Below are positions 9,716-22,770 of a stretch of 64,000 bases of DNA, piece after piece; position 1 is the first letter of the stretch, and each line of letters opens with the position of its first letter. A program made the translations under genes and the position numbers. This DNA comes from Sympetrum striolatum (taxonomy: Eukaryota; Arthropoda; Insecta; Odonata; Libellulidae): positions 59,573,454-59,637,453 of the forward strand of contig OX388345.1 of assembly GCA_947579665.1 (NCBI GenBank), written 5' to 3'. The notes beneath the pieces are model-generated. The model was not told the DNA's origin. It searched no databases and saw nothing but the letters and a program-made list of their open reading frames with translations.

Positions 9716-12570
9716 ATTTGCGTCGGTTGTATGCTGTTAAATTAGATACATCTTATGTAATGAATTAGTCTATAATAAAATTGTATGAGGACTGCAATTC
9801 AAATGTCACTCTAGTGAATCAGAAAATTTCAATTCCTGTATAAATAATGAATTTAAAATATGTTTGTTATCAGTTTAATGACTTCAGAATCGAAAGTTCT
9901 TGAACAAGAATTTTTCAACAAAGACATGTTTATTTTGACAAATTCGTATTTTGTGGTGCTTGGTGAGGTTGTAAATCATTCAAAAGGTTGAGCAAGAGAA
10001 CCGATAATAACCATTTCGTAAGTGGTCTATGTGATGCCGAAGAGACGTAGTGCAAAGAATAAGTGAAACGATGAATGGGTTTTGAGAGAGAATTACGAGT
10101 GAAAGACGTAATATTATTGTAAAAGTGGAGTCTTATGGTTTGCATATTCCGTGAGAAAGCAACGAGACATACGCATATTCCATCTATGTATGTTACTTCT
10201 TGGTATAATTTCACGTATGAATGAGGAGCCCATCATGGCGTTAGAAAGTTTCATCAAAGAATATAGAAAATTCGAGAAAGTACCGGATTGAATCCTGCCA
10301 ATTGAGAGCGATTCTCGAAGATTCGACGATCGTGATATCGATTTCATTATTTTCTCTGTTTGTTCTGAGATCGTAATCTGATGTGAAGACATCTTTATTC
10401 GCCGCAGAGACCAACTTCCGGGAAGAGATGGCGCTTTTCATATGTTATGACTGTGAAAGCCTTTCTATCCTTAACCCTCCCTTCGCCTGCATGACCTCGA
10501 AAAAAACTCTTGTTGTTCCCATGGTGCGGGATCGGTTCCCAGGGAATTCTGTCTTCATCATTCCCCGATCTATCTTCCGATCTCTTATTCGTCTCAGTGT
10601 GACGAAGCTATGGAAAGCGCCTTCAGTCAACGGAAGATGAGAAACTTTTTGACGTCCGTTTTTACGACTTCTCCGCAAAAGAATTGGTTCTTTTCACTTC
10701 GTACCCTTCCGCCTTTTTTATGGGCATTTTTAACCGCTTATCTGTTTACCATCTCCTCTTTCGGTTACTCTCGGCCTTTCCCCTTGCATCTTCCCGCATG
10801 CGCGCCGCTAATTTACTCATTCTTATTCCGGAGTGTTGAGACTTTCATTTCAAAGATTCGGGAATTATTGCCCTGTTTTCGAGGATCTCGTTTTTTCCTT
10901 TGATTCGCCCTCCCCGATGGGATTAAATTTTACGGTCGCTAGATTACAATTTTTTGGACCCTCTTTCCTTTAGATATCTTGACGTGGAATCATGGGTTTC
11001 TAGTTGAATATATTGATTGTGGTTGGTGACAAGCAAACAAAGGTTTTCTACGTACGCTAACCAAGTAAAATGCAGCCATTAGTAATGGCATACATTTTTT
11101 ACAAAGAAAATTATACTAATGCAATTTGAAATGCCTTGTTGTTAAAATTACTTGGTGAAACATTTTCGAGAAATAATTTTCGTTTGAGTTTTTTATAAAG
11201 AATAATTATATTTATTTACTATGGTGGAGCATAGTTACATATATCAAACAAGAACCAGCCTAAAAGAGTATCAGCTTAACCTAATCACTGCATATAATAT
11301 TTACGTTAAGACGAAGCATCATTTTGTACCCGAATTACATTTCAAAGTATTCAGGTTCTGCAATGAAACTCACCACTTTCTCGACTATATTGAATAACAG
11401 TCTTATAATAATAGTCTTACTAAGAAAACAAAAAGGTTTTCTCTTCGCTAATTAAGTAATCTCTCAGGTGGAATTTATTCTCATTATTATTAGAATATTT
11501 TTATCTTAATTTCAGACACACTATTTAAACATTGTATTTCTTCATTACATTAAAGAATATTTTGTAATTTTTAATGTTTTTTTCACAATAGAAGTTTTCA
11601 CCTTTAGATATATATGTATATGAGTGATGGTATATTTATAATGCAATGTTCACTAAATTATAAATTTTCGAGTTATTACTGAAAGAACCCTTTCGAAATA
11701 TAAGATTTGATAATCGTGATATTAATTTTTCTTTCTATGCCAATTGTGACCTTTTTTACTAATGCTTTTTGTAGTATTCATTTTTGTACGATTCTGTGGA
11801 TCAGAGAAATGAATTTCTACTTCGTCCTATTTAAACGTCTAATGGTTTGTGCGTAAGCTCCTTTAAATTTCTGCATGGTGTTAATCAGCAGGCCTAATGC
11901 AAATACCTCGTCGAGTTCATATATTCCGGGGATTTATCGATCTGATGTTTCCAAGTCATTTTCCGCTCCCGTAGTAAAGCGTTTTATTTCAGACGCGTTA
12001 AAGTCCATCACCGGCGCTCTCTCATCCAGAAACTCCTAAGAGAAACCTAACTCTAGCTGTATCTCTTGTTTACGAGGCGCCGGTAATCGTGCTGCCGTTA
12101 AATGCGAATAATCGCCAAGTGGCGAATACTGGGCCTAAATGTGCGTTCACGCATTTCCATCAAGTATCTTCTGTGCTCTCCTAAGTGCATCATACTTCGT
12201 TTCTGATCATAATTGCCTCTTTCGCGCTCTATGTTTGTGCATCCCACAGTAAATCTTCCCAGCATATCTTTCCTTCGCATGTTTACTGTTATAAATACAA
12301 ATGCTATTGAAACGATTTTAGTGTCGAGATGAACTTTAATGGAAAAGGGTTTGTAGTCTTTGACCTATTTTTCACCTTTGCAAAATTTACCAACTCGTTG
12401 GAAAGAGATTATCCCTTAAATTTGAAAGTAGATTTTTTTTGTTTATCTATACGATTCGTTCTTACCTATCGATTTTATAATTTGTCTGCTCTAAAATTGT
12501 TATGAAAAGTCCCTTAGATAACACGTTATACATTTGTTTATGCTTATTTTGTTGTCCTAAAGGAATTAAT
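9716..12570. other. Mixed non-coding sequence with GC-richer islands
   Basis: Islands of higher GC and CpG lie at about 10380-10960 and 11880-12260; the rest is AT-rich. Frames such as 9930-10214 (minus) and 10383-10903 (plus) are chance openings in these islands with no family signature. No element ends or RNA genes were recognised. Confidence 0.4.
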
Positions 12571-12772
12571 GGTTTAAAATCTCCAATAGCCGTATTTGTC
12601 GGCGTTCCTCGTCTCATTCACCGGTATTCTGGTGAATGAGAAAGGTAAACAAGAAAGGACACCGCATTTTTTAATAGCACCCAATATTATTTATTACATA
12701 TTAGATATTATACATTTATATATGATATATTAGATATTTCGAATGCGATGCATTCGTCTTCAGGAGTAACGT
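12571..12772 (-). repeat. Hammerhead-bearing dispersed repeat, copy 2
   Basis: Same family as 7948-8090: the ends CAATAGCCGTATTTGTCGGC and TCAGGAGTAA correspond, and the CTCATTCACCGGTATTC block matches. Here that block forms a perfect 10-bp hairpin (CTCATTCACC/GGTGAATGAG, 12613-12640) that copy 1 lacks in full. Copy 2 is about 60 bp longer because of an AT-rich stretch next to the hammerhead-like core (12733-12763). Nothing is encoded. Confidence 0.6.
12733..12763 (-). ncRNA. Hammerhead-ribozyme-like core, second family member
   Basis: On the minus strand: CTGAAGA, then a stem II of GAATGC/GCATTC (six perfect pairs, loop ATC, one unpaired C before it), GAAA, a loopless palindromic ATAT helix III and the triplet AUC. 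The stem II sequence is quite different from copy 1 yet still self-complementary, which is the pattern expected of a conserved structure. I see no good helix I in the AT-rich downstream flank, so this copy is probably inactive. Confidence 0.4.
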
Positions 12773-15107
12773 GTTCAAAATTTTCTTTCTTTAGGTCTTA
12801 AAGGAGTTATAACGACAGTTTTTGAGCATTTAAATGGTTTTGCAGAGTGAGGCAAACGTCAATTTACTAAAAGTATAACTCTTATATATTTTTACTTTTT
12901 AGTTGCATATATTTTGCGGATTCTTATTTCGTTGAGTATATACGTAATTTTTTGTTTTGGTGGACTATCTCTCAACGTTTATTAACCGTTTTACATATCT
13001 GTTTAGAAATATTATATTTCTAATAGATGTATGCATTAGTATAGCTTTACGAGACCACGAGGCTGAGCGTTAATCTTGTTTCCATATTGTTTTAAAAAAG
13101 TGTGCATTCCGAATTAACTTAGGCAGTAGAGTTTTATTTCATATTTTATTTTTTTGCGCTTATCTTTGGTTTATTTCTTTCATAAAACTCCTTTCCGCTT
13201 TGCAAGAATTGTTAATTCAGAGTCGGCTTGTCTAGATGATCATCAATCATTTTCGATGCCGCCAGCGGAGTAATTACGCTTTTAAATCTCTTCGCCTCCA
13301 ATATCGATCGCAAGAAAATCAATTTCCGTTCTATTTGAATAGAGTATTAGTGTTCCGTGAAAATAATGCTCGAGGATGATTGGTACGACCCTGGAACGCA
13401 CCACAAGGGAGATTCATTCTGAAACGAAATGACCCATTTTTTGGCTTTTGATCGAGAAAATTTAAGTGTTTATTCTATAAAGGACAGCTTATACTGTAAC
13501 TGTCAGAATGGTAGCCAATGATGCTCGCTTGCACATCAACGTATGGAGCAAACTGATAAATATTGCTTTTTTCTATACTACCAATATGTAGAGTTCAGAT
13601 CCTAGTACTATTCCAAATTAAACAATGCGTTCTGTTTCAAATTTATGTCAATTTTAATAAGGCATAATTTTTACAACTCAGCCGTTTACGTACCTTTTGG
13701 TAAATTATCTTTTATGCTGTGATCTCTCTATCTCTTTCTTACAACCATATCTATACATTTTGCAGGTTTTTCACGCCACCTTCTCTTTGTGGGTGTTTTA
13801 CTGCAGTTCATTGTAATCTGTGATTAAAATTATTTCTTTTATTTGCTCCACAAAGAAATTCTTTCTCTCCATATTTCCTGCCTACTTCTACATTACTTGA
13901 TAACACTTTGCATATATGACTGTTATGCTTCGATTTTATGTATATTTTGGCTGTTTGGTGTAAGACAAGGACTCAATGGAAGATAGAATACCCAGTCTCA
14001 ATTTTGCGCAATGAAGATGCTTGTATTGTATTATACTGTATACATTTTGTCTATTGAATTTCCATAAATGATTCCTACTATAAGTTTCTTATTGTTATGG
14101 TATGAATTTAGATATTTTAAGGAAATAAAAACAACGTCGAATTTTGGAGCATCTAAAATATTTTATTCACCGTGGAACATGCCTCTTAATTTACCTCTGT
14201 AAAAATCATCAAGAAACAGGAAAAAAAGTATTGCAAAGATGTTCCTTTATTCAATATAGAAATATCGCCGTTTTATAACTATCACGATATCTTTTTGACT
14301 TAAAATTTTAACAGTACCGTTGAATTCCTTCAGGGGACACCGTTTCTTCTTGATTTCTCAGAAAACGGGTAGGATAATATGATAATCCATTTGGGAAAGG
14401 TAAATTCGACGCTTTTTCAATATTTGGGGAAAACAGCAATGCAATCCGTAAAACCATCTGTTTCCGATTTTCTTCAATAGTCTCGCACCACCTCATTTTC
14501 GTCTGCATTTCATCTCCTCCCGTTTCTTTATTTCTCTTTCCAAAACTCTTTTCCCTACCAAAAAATAAGACGAATCCTTGCTGTCACGGAACCATCCGGT
14601 TTCTATCACACCACCGCAAACTTCCGCCTCCTAACTCGGCTTGGTCCATCATAATAAAAGGGAGTTAACCGTGAAATATGGCAGCATAACAGAGTGGGCA
14701 AAAAAATAAGTAAATCGGCTGTTTGGGAGAGACAGATTGAACGGAGACGCCACTAGGGTGGGGTGCGCTCGGATGATGGATTGCCCTGCCCACTGTGCTT
14801 CCTATCTATGTAAATATAGCATACATGTATTTCAAATGACACATGGACTAAATACATATACTATACTACTCTTATAAGGATTCGATTCACTCTCCACTTT
14901 TAAGTGTCCTCCACCGGTCTTGTATTCATTTCGTTTTGGCTTCTATTTCTTCAATATGCTATTGATTGGAAAATTATGTATATTGTGTAACTGATTAGAA
15001 GTTGCCATTGATTTAGGAAGCTACATTGTAGCATTATTAGCCTCTATTATAATATACCCAGCACTATTATCTATTACTATTACGTCTATATATAATAGAT
15101 ATGAAAA
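12773..15107. other. AT-rich non-coding stretch
   Basis: Mostly low-GC sequence; a modestly GC-richer part lies at 14310-14780. No gene, tRNA or element ends were recognised. Confidence 0.5.
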
Positions 15108-15253
15108 TAGTTGAAGTACATAATGACTGAAGAGAGATGTATACTTTTCCACAGGAAATTTATTTGGAGATTACATGCTGAAACCGGTAATTTCCAAATA
15201 AATTTCCTATGGAAAAGTATGTATCTCTCTTCTTTCATTATGAAGTGCAATTT
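15108..15253. mobile_element. Foldback/MITE-like inverted repeat
   Basis: Two arms of roughly 60 bp (about 15108-15171 and 15183-15253) are reverse complements with a few mismatches, separated by about a dozen bases. The apex reads CTGAAACCGGTAA, the GAAACCGG part of which matches the 3' half of the hammerhead-like cores elsewhere, but CTGANGA is absent. The 60-residue reading frames seen on both strands are mirror images of the same palindrome, not genes. Confidence 0.65.
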
Positions 15254-18200
15254 CCTCAACATCTCGGCCATCTCCGTGGATTGTATTGGTTAAAATACAT
15301 TGCATACATTACATAAAATACATTGAATTCCCTGAATTATTCTAAAATTGTATACATAATTAGAAATATAATACCATATGATATAATGCAGCATGCAGAT
15401 AGACTTGAGCCCTAATGATTACGAAGCGAGGCGCCTTTCTTTGTTTAGAGATGAAAAAATCTATTTTCATAAGCTCATATATCTTTGACTATTCATCATT
15501 ATTCTCATAGTAACTTGTTTTTGAAATAAAACTCATTCCAAGCACCCTTTGCGTTGTGTATGTCTACTCATTGTCGTCTACCTCTAAGGCGTCTTAAGTA
15601 GATATCATCTCAAAAATCGCGTGTATTTGATATCAATTTGACACTCAAGGTAACTCAGGTCATCTCCTCATGTCCATCTCTCCAGATCTGAAATTCCTCG
15701 ACCTTCAATCCCATTTCCACCGTGATTAATCAGAGGCATTTGTTCCCAATTCCGAACGTAACCACATCAATCAGATCCGGGTTTCGTATTAAGAACCTTT
15801 CCATGGCATTTTTCATCGAAAACCTTCCAGTTACTCATTATAAATGCGAATATTTAAGGGCAAACAATCCCTTATCTTTTCAGGTACGTTTAATTACCCG
15901 TTTTGAAGGCATTCGAGGCCGACTTGTAAAACAGAGGGACAGATAGGATCTCGACGGCGCCTTACGATTCGATACTCGAATTCTTCTCGGACTTCATTCG
16001 CGGCGAACCGGAGAAGCGGCTAATTTTACCCCACGATATATTTTAAAACTCGAAATACGGGCGAATAATTAATCGCCTTTTTCCGCAATTTGCCGTAAAA
16101 CATCGGTCCGACTCGCGTGACTACCCAGCTTTCGCATGCTCCTCCTCTTAAATTGCGAAATTCCTCCATCGCATGTGTATTAAATGGGGAAGGAATCCAT
16201 AGATAATTTTATTGCGAAGGTGGTGCGAGGATCTCCATCATCCATTCGCCGCTGAGATACCGTTGGTTTCTCTCCGAATGCGAAATGGTTTCCGTACGGG
16301 GGATAACTTAGCGATTTTCTCGCTATTTCGCAGCGCCGAAACGGGAGAGATGTCGTGCCCCTTTCCCCCCGTTCTAAGTAGGGAGATTTATGACCTTCTT
16401 GCATCCTAGGAAAGCCTTCTCTAGCCTTGCTTACACGCTTCGCTAAAACAGTACCCTTCCCTCCGTGTATATACACCACTCCGGAGAACACGCTGTTTTG
16501 TTGCTTTGATAAACACCGTCGAAGGAAGAATTTAACACGGTTTTGCGCTCGCGTTTGGAAGCTGGTTGAGCGCATCTAAGGGAAAGGGAGATGTGGTTAT
16601 CGATGGTAAGAATCGAATGGAATTTAGCGACGATTCGTGGAGCTGAAATTTCCGAAGGTTGCCATTTCTCGATTAATGTAATTGATGAGGTTAGTGTACT
16701 AGAAATGGAAAACTTGGTGGTAGAAACGACTAAATTAGGTGGAAATTTAAGACCTTGTAATTTATTCGTAAAATTTTATTCGATGGAAACTTTTATATGG
16801 GAAATTACAAGATCTTTCCTCAAAGTCATTCCTTTGATCGTCGATTTTGATAACTAATAAGCAACTAGACAAACTGGAAAACATTTCACTTCTGTAATCA
16901 TATCAATATCACAAATAACATGATTGAAAAATAAATAAAATTTGATATCATTATAAGTGAATTATTTTTTACGTAATTTTGTATATATTGCCATGGCATT
17001 TGTTTCTTTCATATATCCCATACTCCAGCAACGTATAGTTTCAAATCTCAAATCTCAATCTCATATCAAGGGTTAATTTTAGCCCAAGAAATATATGTTG
17101 TCTATCCTTATTGGGTTATTTTATTTGAAAGTGATAGAGAAATGTTTTTTTTTTGATTCAAGGAATATATTTCTTCTCTTTATGCATGTACTTTATTTAA
17201 ATATAACAAATTATGTAATACCAAATAAAATTCGGAAGGTGGGAGCCGTTAGTAAAATTGAGGAAGGATCCTCGAAACTAGCTGTAAAATTGAAAAAAAT
17301 CCTATGAAGGTAGAAGGATGTCCATCCTTCATTAGAATGGATTTCCACAGTATCACGGCCGCTTTCGTCGATTTTTATGAAAAAATCCATTTTGAGTTCT
17401 TTATTTTTTTATCCAATCTGAAATCAATTTGATTTTGATTGAATTATCAAATCAGTGTCATCTTAAGTACACAAAAATACTTAGCCTACTAATTTTTTTA
17501 TGAATCTAAGTGAATACACTATTTAGTGCTGATGACAGCCGATGACGTTTAGTGGAACATCTCTTATTACATCTCTCTTCTCTTACATCTCTATCTTTTT
17601 CATGCATAAATTTCATTTATTACCTTTATCTTCTCTCCGAATGGTGGTTTTATTGGATAAAAATGCTAAGTAGTTTCTTTCATTCAATTTTTATCTATCT
17701 ACTCAGATTTAAGTTTATTTATTTGATAATTATTCTTTATCCCCTATTCTTTGCGGATATTTTTGCCTTAAAAAGTTAAAGGCATTATCATATTCATACG
17801 CACTAATATTACACACGATATTGTGCGATAATAATTAAGGATATCGTCAGCGAGGAGAACAAGGAAAGGTTTATTATATATCCGCACCAAGTTTTTTAAA
17901 GATTCAATCCTAAATAAATTTAAAGATTATCCTATCGCAAAACTGCGTGCGGTTATCACCAGAGAACTTTTTGAATACATTATCATCGAGGAAAATCGAC
18001 ATGGTTTGATGCCACAACTGCAGCTCGCTTGTTGAGCATTGACCTCAAAATGGACAGACGTCGCTCCGGCCGTAATTTCATGCTTTTTCGCGGCGAAATA
18101 GATAACCCTTCGCTTTATCTGCCAAAACCGGTCGCAAGTTAAATTACCCGCAATTTGTTGCATCGTCACATCGACTGCATTCCCGATTTTTTCCAAGTAT

Positions 18201-21200
18201 CGAGCCGTCCCGCGAAATATCCATTAATACCCGTTTCGTTACCCCCCCTTTAAACGGGTCCAAAAGGGACGTCATTCAAGAAGATATATGCAATATTTAC
18301 AGCCTCCACGAGGTAAACACGGCGAGTGCCCCAGTAAAAAATGAAGGGGCACGTTCGCGACGGAAATTCATTGCTATCATCGTTGCACTCATATCAAATC
18401 CGGGGCCGAATCACGGCAAGGAACATAGGGATGGTCGAATTATTACGTCGCTTCATGACAGGGGTTAGATAGCGTAGAAATCGGAGGGGAAACCGAGTCA
18501 TGAATAGAGGCGAAGCATAGGAGGCTACATCCCAAAACTCTTCTTATCTCACCAGTCATCCTTCAGAAAAACTTTCCTTTTGTGACCCTCATTTCGCAGG
18601 CTTCCCAAATCGACCCCTGTAACCCTTATTCCTTTCTCCTCCCAAATCTCTAAAACCCTTACCTTCCCTTGAGCCCCGCAACCTCGGCCCACCTCACTAT
18701 TCAAAACCCTCCCTTCCTATCCTATATGAGGTCGTTAATTTCAAAACGCCCCCGACAAGATTAGCCCCTCCTGAAAGCAGAGGCGGTATTTATTAGCGGT
18801 GTGCCTTAGCAGCGGGGGAGGGGAGGTTTGGGACGGCGTCGAGGGATACTTGGTCCCCACGAGTACCGTTTGTCTCTTGATGTGCAATGCGTCCGAGCTA
18901 AAGGCAAGATTGATGTCCGCTAAGTTGACGGGCGGCCGCGGATAAGCAAGCATTCCGCTGTTTTTGCGAATGCATTTCGTGTCGCGCTAATATCGAGCCG
19001 CAATCAATTATCCTTTAGCTTAAAGCGCTCGCAGCGATGGGGAAGCGAAGTTGGGCCAAGATGGCTTTTTAATTGGGGGCGGAGGTTTGGGATCGTTGTA
19101 TTCGTTGGCTGGTTGTAGGACGTTAGATGCATGTGCGGCACATTATATTCACTGTCTTTGCTAATGCGTTGTTGGTGGTAATGCTCCAAAAAATAGCGTC
19201 GAGTCGAGCGTGATTAGATGTATGTATAAGTCTGCTCAATTGTTTATTTTATATAAAACTTTCTCAAGCTGAATGTAATTATCTGCGATTGTCATCTCAG
19301 GATTGACTTTTATTCCACTGTGTAATGATTGATAACCTGTTTCGAGAGGCGAATCTACGTACATTGAGGCTTAGAATGCTTTAAAATCGCAACGGTGTTT
19401 TACTTTACAGTTTCAGGCTTGTAGAAAAGAGGAATATATTTATTCGTAGTATTAATGAGAATTTTTATGTTTGATATATCTTCGTGTATGCAGTTAAAAA
19501 TATCTCCAATAAATTTTTGATCCTTGTTCTATAAATAATTTAAAATTCACTGAAATAATTTGTATCGCAATAATAGAAGTCAAAATTGCGATGTCTCTTC
19601 GAAGATTTTCGACGGAAAAGAAACTAAAAATAATCTGTTGAGAACTAGCATCTGTAGTTTTCATTGCTCTGTAAAGAATAGTAATGCTTGTAGTGTTTGA
19701 ATTTCTTCCAGTTAGAAATTACCTGTGATTATCTAAGACAATGCGAAAGAATAATCAACCCCAACTATTCCTCAGAGTCCATGAAAATTGCATATTTGAA
19801 GATAAATAGCGACATTGAATCCATACAATAATTAATGGATTATTCTATCTATGAAATGATTCTAAAATGTTACCGTTCTTTCAACATCCCATTCTGGTGA
19901 AGCTTGGTAATTGTGTATTGATTGTGCAATCGCTTTTTATTAAATTTGTTTTCTTCTTAACTGAATTTCCTAATATTATGGTTTGTATTTTGATACCTTA
20001 TGTGCTGTCTAATTTGGTTCCATTGCAAAGCGCAGAACATTTCAGGATGAAGCTGAGGTTGCTGTGCCGTCTTCAAATAAAAGTATTTCCATTTCCCTTT
20101 TGAACTTCATTTCATCATATCGCACACCCAGCATCTAAATAATGATGCACTAGAAGTTGTACGCGGCCGAGCGCCATAAATAATTTCCCTAAGCTCGCTT
20201 TCAAGTCCTTTGTTACACTCCGCCATAAAGGGTCAGGTCCATAATTTAATAACGCTGCAAGGAGCTGCACATCGCCGACATTCGTTGAAATAGCAAATTC
20301 ACTCAGAAACTTCGGGGACGATCAATTAATCATTCGGAGACGAGAAATATCTCGGGAAACGATTCATTCAGTCTCGGGAGGCGATCGATGTTTTTAATTA
20401 AAAAATTGTTTCCGCAAAGGAAGCGGATGCTTAACTCACCGGTTATCATCGACTCGGAAATCCCCTTAGTTCGCCTAAATCTCAGTTCCTCCTTATCTCT
20501 TTCATGATACAACCTCATCTTCTGCGGAGGAAAACTTTTCCGGAGTTTTTATTCGTATCCATCGGTCCGCTCCCCTATTTTTCCCTATCCTTACCGTCGC
20601 TCTCGAGTTTTTTCCCTCCTGCAAAAATTCTTCCCTCTTCTTTACGCGGAGGAAGAAAAAATTGCAAACTCCTTACTCCAGACTCTGTGGTCCCGCTCAT
20701 GTATAATTTAGGTCTAACCCAAACTCGGGACGGCATGCGAATGGCCTTCCTCAACTAGGCCTCCGTACCATCCTCGTTTGAATGCGTAATAAACTAGAGA
20801 AAAACTTATGAAAGTGCAATGTATTCAATATTTACGTAACGGCGGGAAAGTTCTCACTGGAAATTAATCGGGAATTTTTTAAGCTCTACACGGTCGAGTA
20901 TAAATAATTAATCGCAGTTGGCCCAGGCCGAGTTTATTCAGGAATTTCTTTTTGTTTACGGCGCTTGAGATAAAAATGCGAGAATGAGCTCTGTGATTTA
21001 ACTGGGATGAATTTGTTTAAACTTTGCACTCTCAATTTACTTTGCAGATCTCACGTGCTTAACAAGATTTTCCAATTTGAAAAACACTTAAAGTGGATAT
21101 TCGATCTTGAGTGTTGAACCTGTGTCCATTTATAACATAACTCCTGATTTCACATCAATGAAACGGTTGAATTCTTATTTCATTCAAACAAACTTGTTTT
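15254..21200. other. Non-coding sequence with three GC/CpG-rich islands
   Basis: Islands lie at about 15900-16590, 17930-19190 and 20150-20830, each with frequent CpG and pyrimidine-rich stretches; between them the sequence is AT-rich. Frames up to 131 codons (16180-16575, minus) occur in the islands but match no family I recognise and are overlapped by other frames. At 21207-21216 there is an isolated GAAACCGGTC without the rest of a hammerhead core. Confidence 0.4.
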
Positions 21201-21440
21201 GGCCTTGAAACCGGTCGCATTTGTTTTTAAATTTTAAATTTTTAAGACATATATTTATTAATTCAAAGATTCACATACAGTTTTGCGACCATTTTACAGT
21301 GAATACACTTAACAAACAAAGAACATTTTTTAAAAATATACCTGAATATAGGAAATAAAAACTAAAAACAAAATAAACTAAAAATAACATATATTTACAT
21401 ATACAGAATACGACCCAAGCAGGAAAATATTTACAAGAAT

Positions 21441-21605
21441 TTACTGACATTCTTTTAAGAATGCGTCAAGCGGCAGTCTGAAGAGGTCTATGGAGGAAGG
21501 TTGAAAAATCAGAAGGTTTGGAATTCTATAAAGTAGGGAACGTTGAGAAAGGGAAAATCTAAATATAGGAACATGGAGAAGAGGTGTTAGTCTTCTTGCT
21601 AAATA
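21441..21605 (-). pseudogene. LINE reverse-transcriptase C-terminus, relic
   Basis: The minus strand translates without a stop from about 21605 to a TAA at 21441-21443. It reads RRLTPLLHVPIFRFSLSQRS and then YRIPNLLIFQPSSIDLFRLP, ending LDAFLKECQ. The RR..PLLHVP...RS..YR.P.L.N.....IDLF..PL..F...C layout is the C-terminal tail pattern of CR1/Jockey-group RTs. Upstream homology stops at once, so only the last 50 or so codons survive. The 3' untranslated region probably continues to about 21240. The LINE is a different subfamily from the one at 5194-7283. Confidence 0.5.
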
Positions 21606-22770
21606 TTGAAACTAATTCAGCCGAATTAATGTAAATTCAGATGAGTTTTGTGGAATTAGTCAAACTTTTCTCTTTAATTTTGATTTAAGTGTGGCCATTT
21701 GTAGTTCATTGTGACATATAGATCATCCTTTTAATAAAAAGGGCGTATTCAGTTTTCTTTTCTCTAATATTATTGATTATATCAAAAAATAAAATGGAAA
21801 ATATTCCAATCGGGGTGATAAACGTAGATTAACTTTCATATATGTAAGATTTTAAGTATTTAATCTCTTTGTGGCACCTCCTCTAAAATGCATAGCCATA
21901 TATATCCATCCCAGCGCTCATACAGAGATAATAGGCATTAACGAAAGGGTCGGCCCTCTTCAAAAATGCCAAAGAGGCGTAAAGAATAATTGCTCTTAAT
22001 TTTATAATTCCTCCCTTCCGAAATAAAAAGTATACCTAAACTTTGTAAACAGCATGAATCCGTCGTAGCCATAACGGCGAGTTCCTCCTTTTTTCTATTG
22101 GAGAAAAGGGAATAAGAAAGATGTCGCGAGGGAGCTAACGAAATAGCTTTTGTTCCGCGGAGGAAGGTCGAGATTTCGGTGGGTTTTAAGGGGAATCGGC
22201 GGAGTTGAGCAGCGCTGAAAGGACTTCGGGAAGTGTATAGGGAGGTGAACGGGAAACTTCTTCAAACCTTCCTTTTTACCGCCCTGAAAAAGATATCGCC
22301 CCTTCACTTCCCCTACACATTTCTTTCATTCGTCTATTTTATAATGTAGGCGGGTCGTTAGGCAAACTGCTTTGGCGCCCGAGGAAGTCCGTAACCTCCC
22401 TCGCGAAACAAAAGAACGGCGCAAAAGAGTGAGAAACGCGCCTTAGCTCTGCACCTGGGGACTCGAATTCCGACATACTTAGAAGAGCCTTCCCTTCTAT
22501 ATCTTTGCCTCCTTCTATCTCCTTATCTTCTTATGGCTCCCATAGGTCCCTTCATCTGCTTCATTTCTTCACTTCTTTCCTCTCACTTTTGCTCTTTCGC
22601 GCCTTTTGCGGTGCCCTTCACACTCTTCTCCACACCCCTTCTACTTTTTCTTGATGTTCCTTTTCTTGCTGTCTTCTCTTTCATTTCTAATCCTCAATCG
22701 CTTGGCTTCAGGCAGGTTTTTTTCTCATACTTTTCTCTTCCGTCCTAGACATTTTCATGTACCTTTTTAG
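21606..22770. other. AT-rich sequence and a GC-rich island
   Basis: About 22040-22740 is an island with many CpG and long pyrimidine runs on the plus strand; frames at 22095-22307 (minus) and 22533-22748 (plus) are low-complexity translations of it. Nothing else is recognised. Confidence 0.4.

Noticed and set aside
15086..15293. Frames of 60-61 codons on both strands with near-identical peptides
   Set aside because: Artefact of the palindromic foldback: each arm reads the same on the two strands.
16180..16575. 131-codon minus frame
   Set aside because: No recognised domain, contained in a GC-rich island with overlapping frames; no evidence of exons or conservation.
17530..17556. CTGATGA followed by an imperfect hairpin
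   Set aside because: No GAAA or helix III follows; not a hammerhead core.
21141..21216. CTGAT...GAAACGG and GAAACCGGTC considered as a hammerhead
   Set aside because: The CUGANGA segment is incomplete and no stem II joins it to either GAAA.
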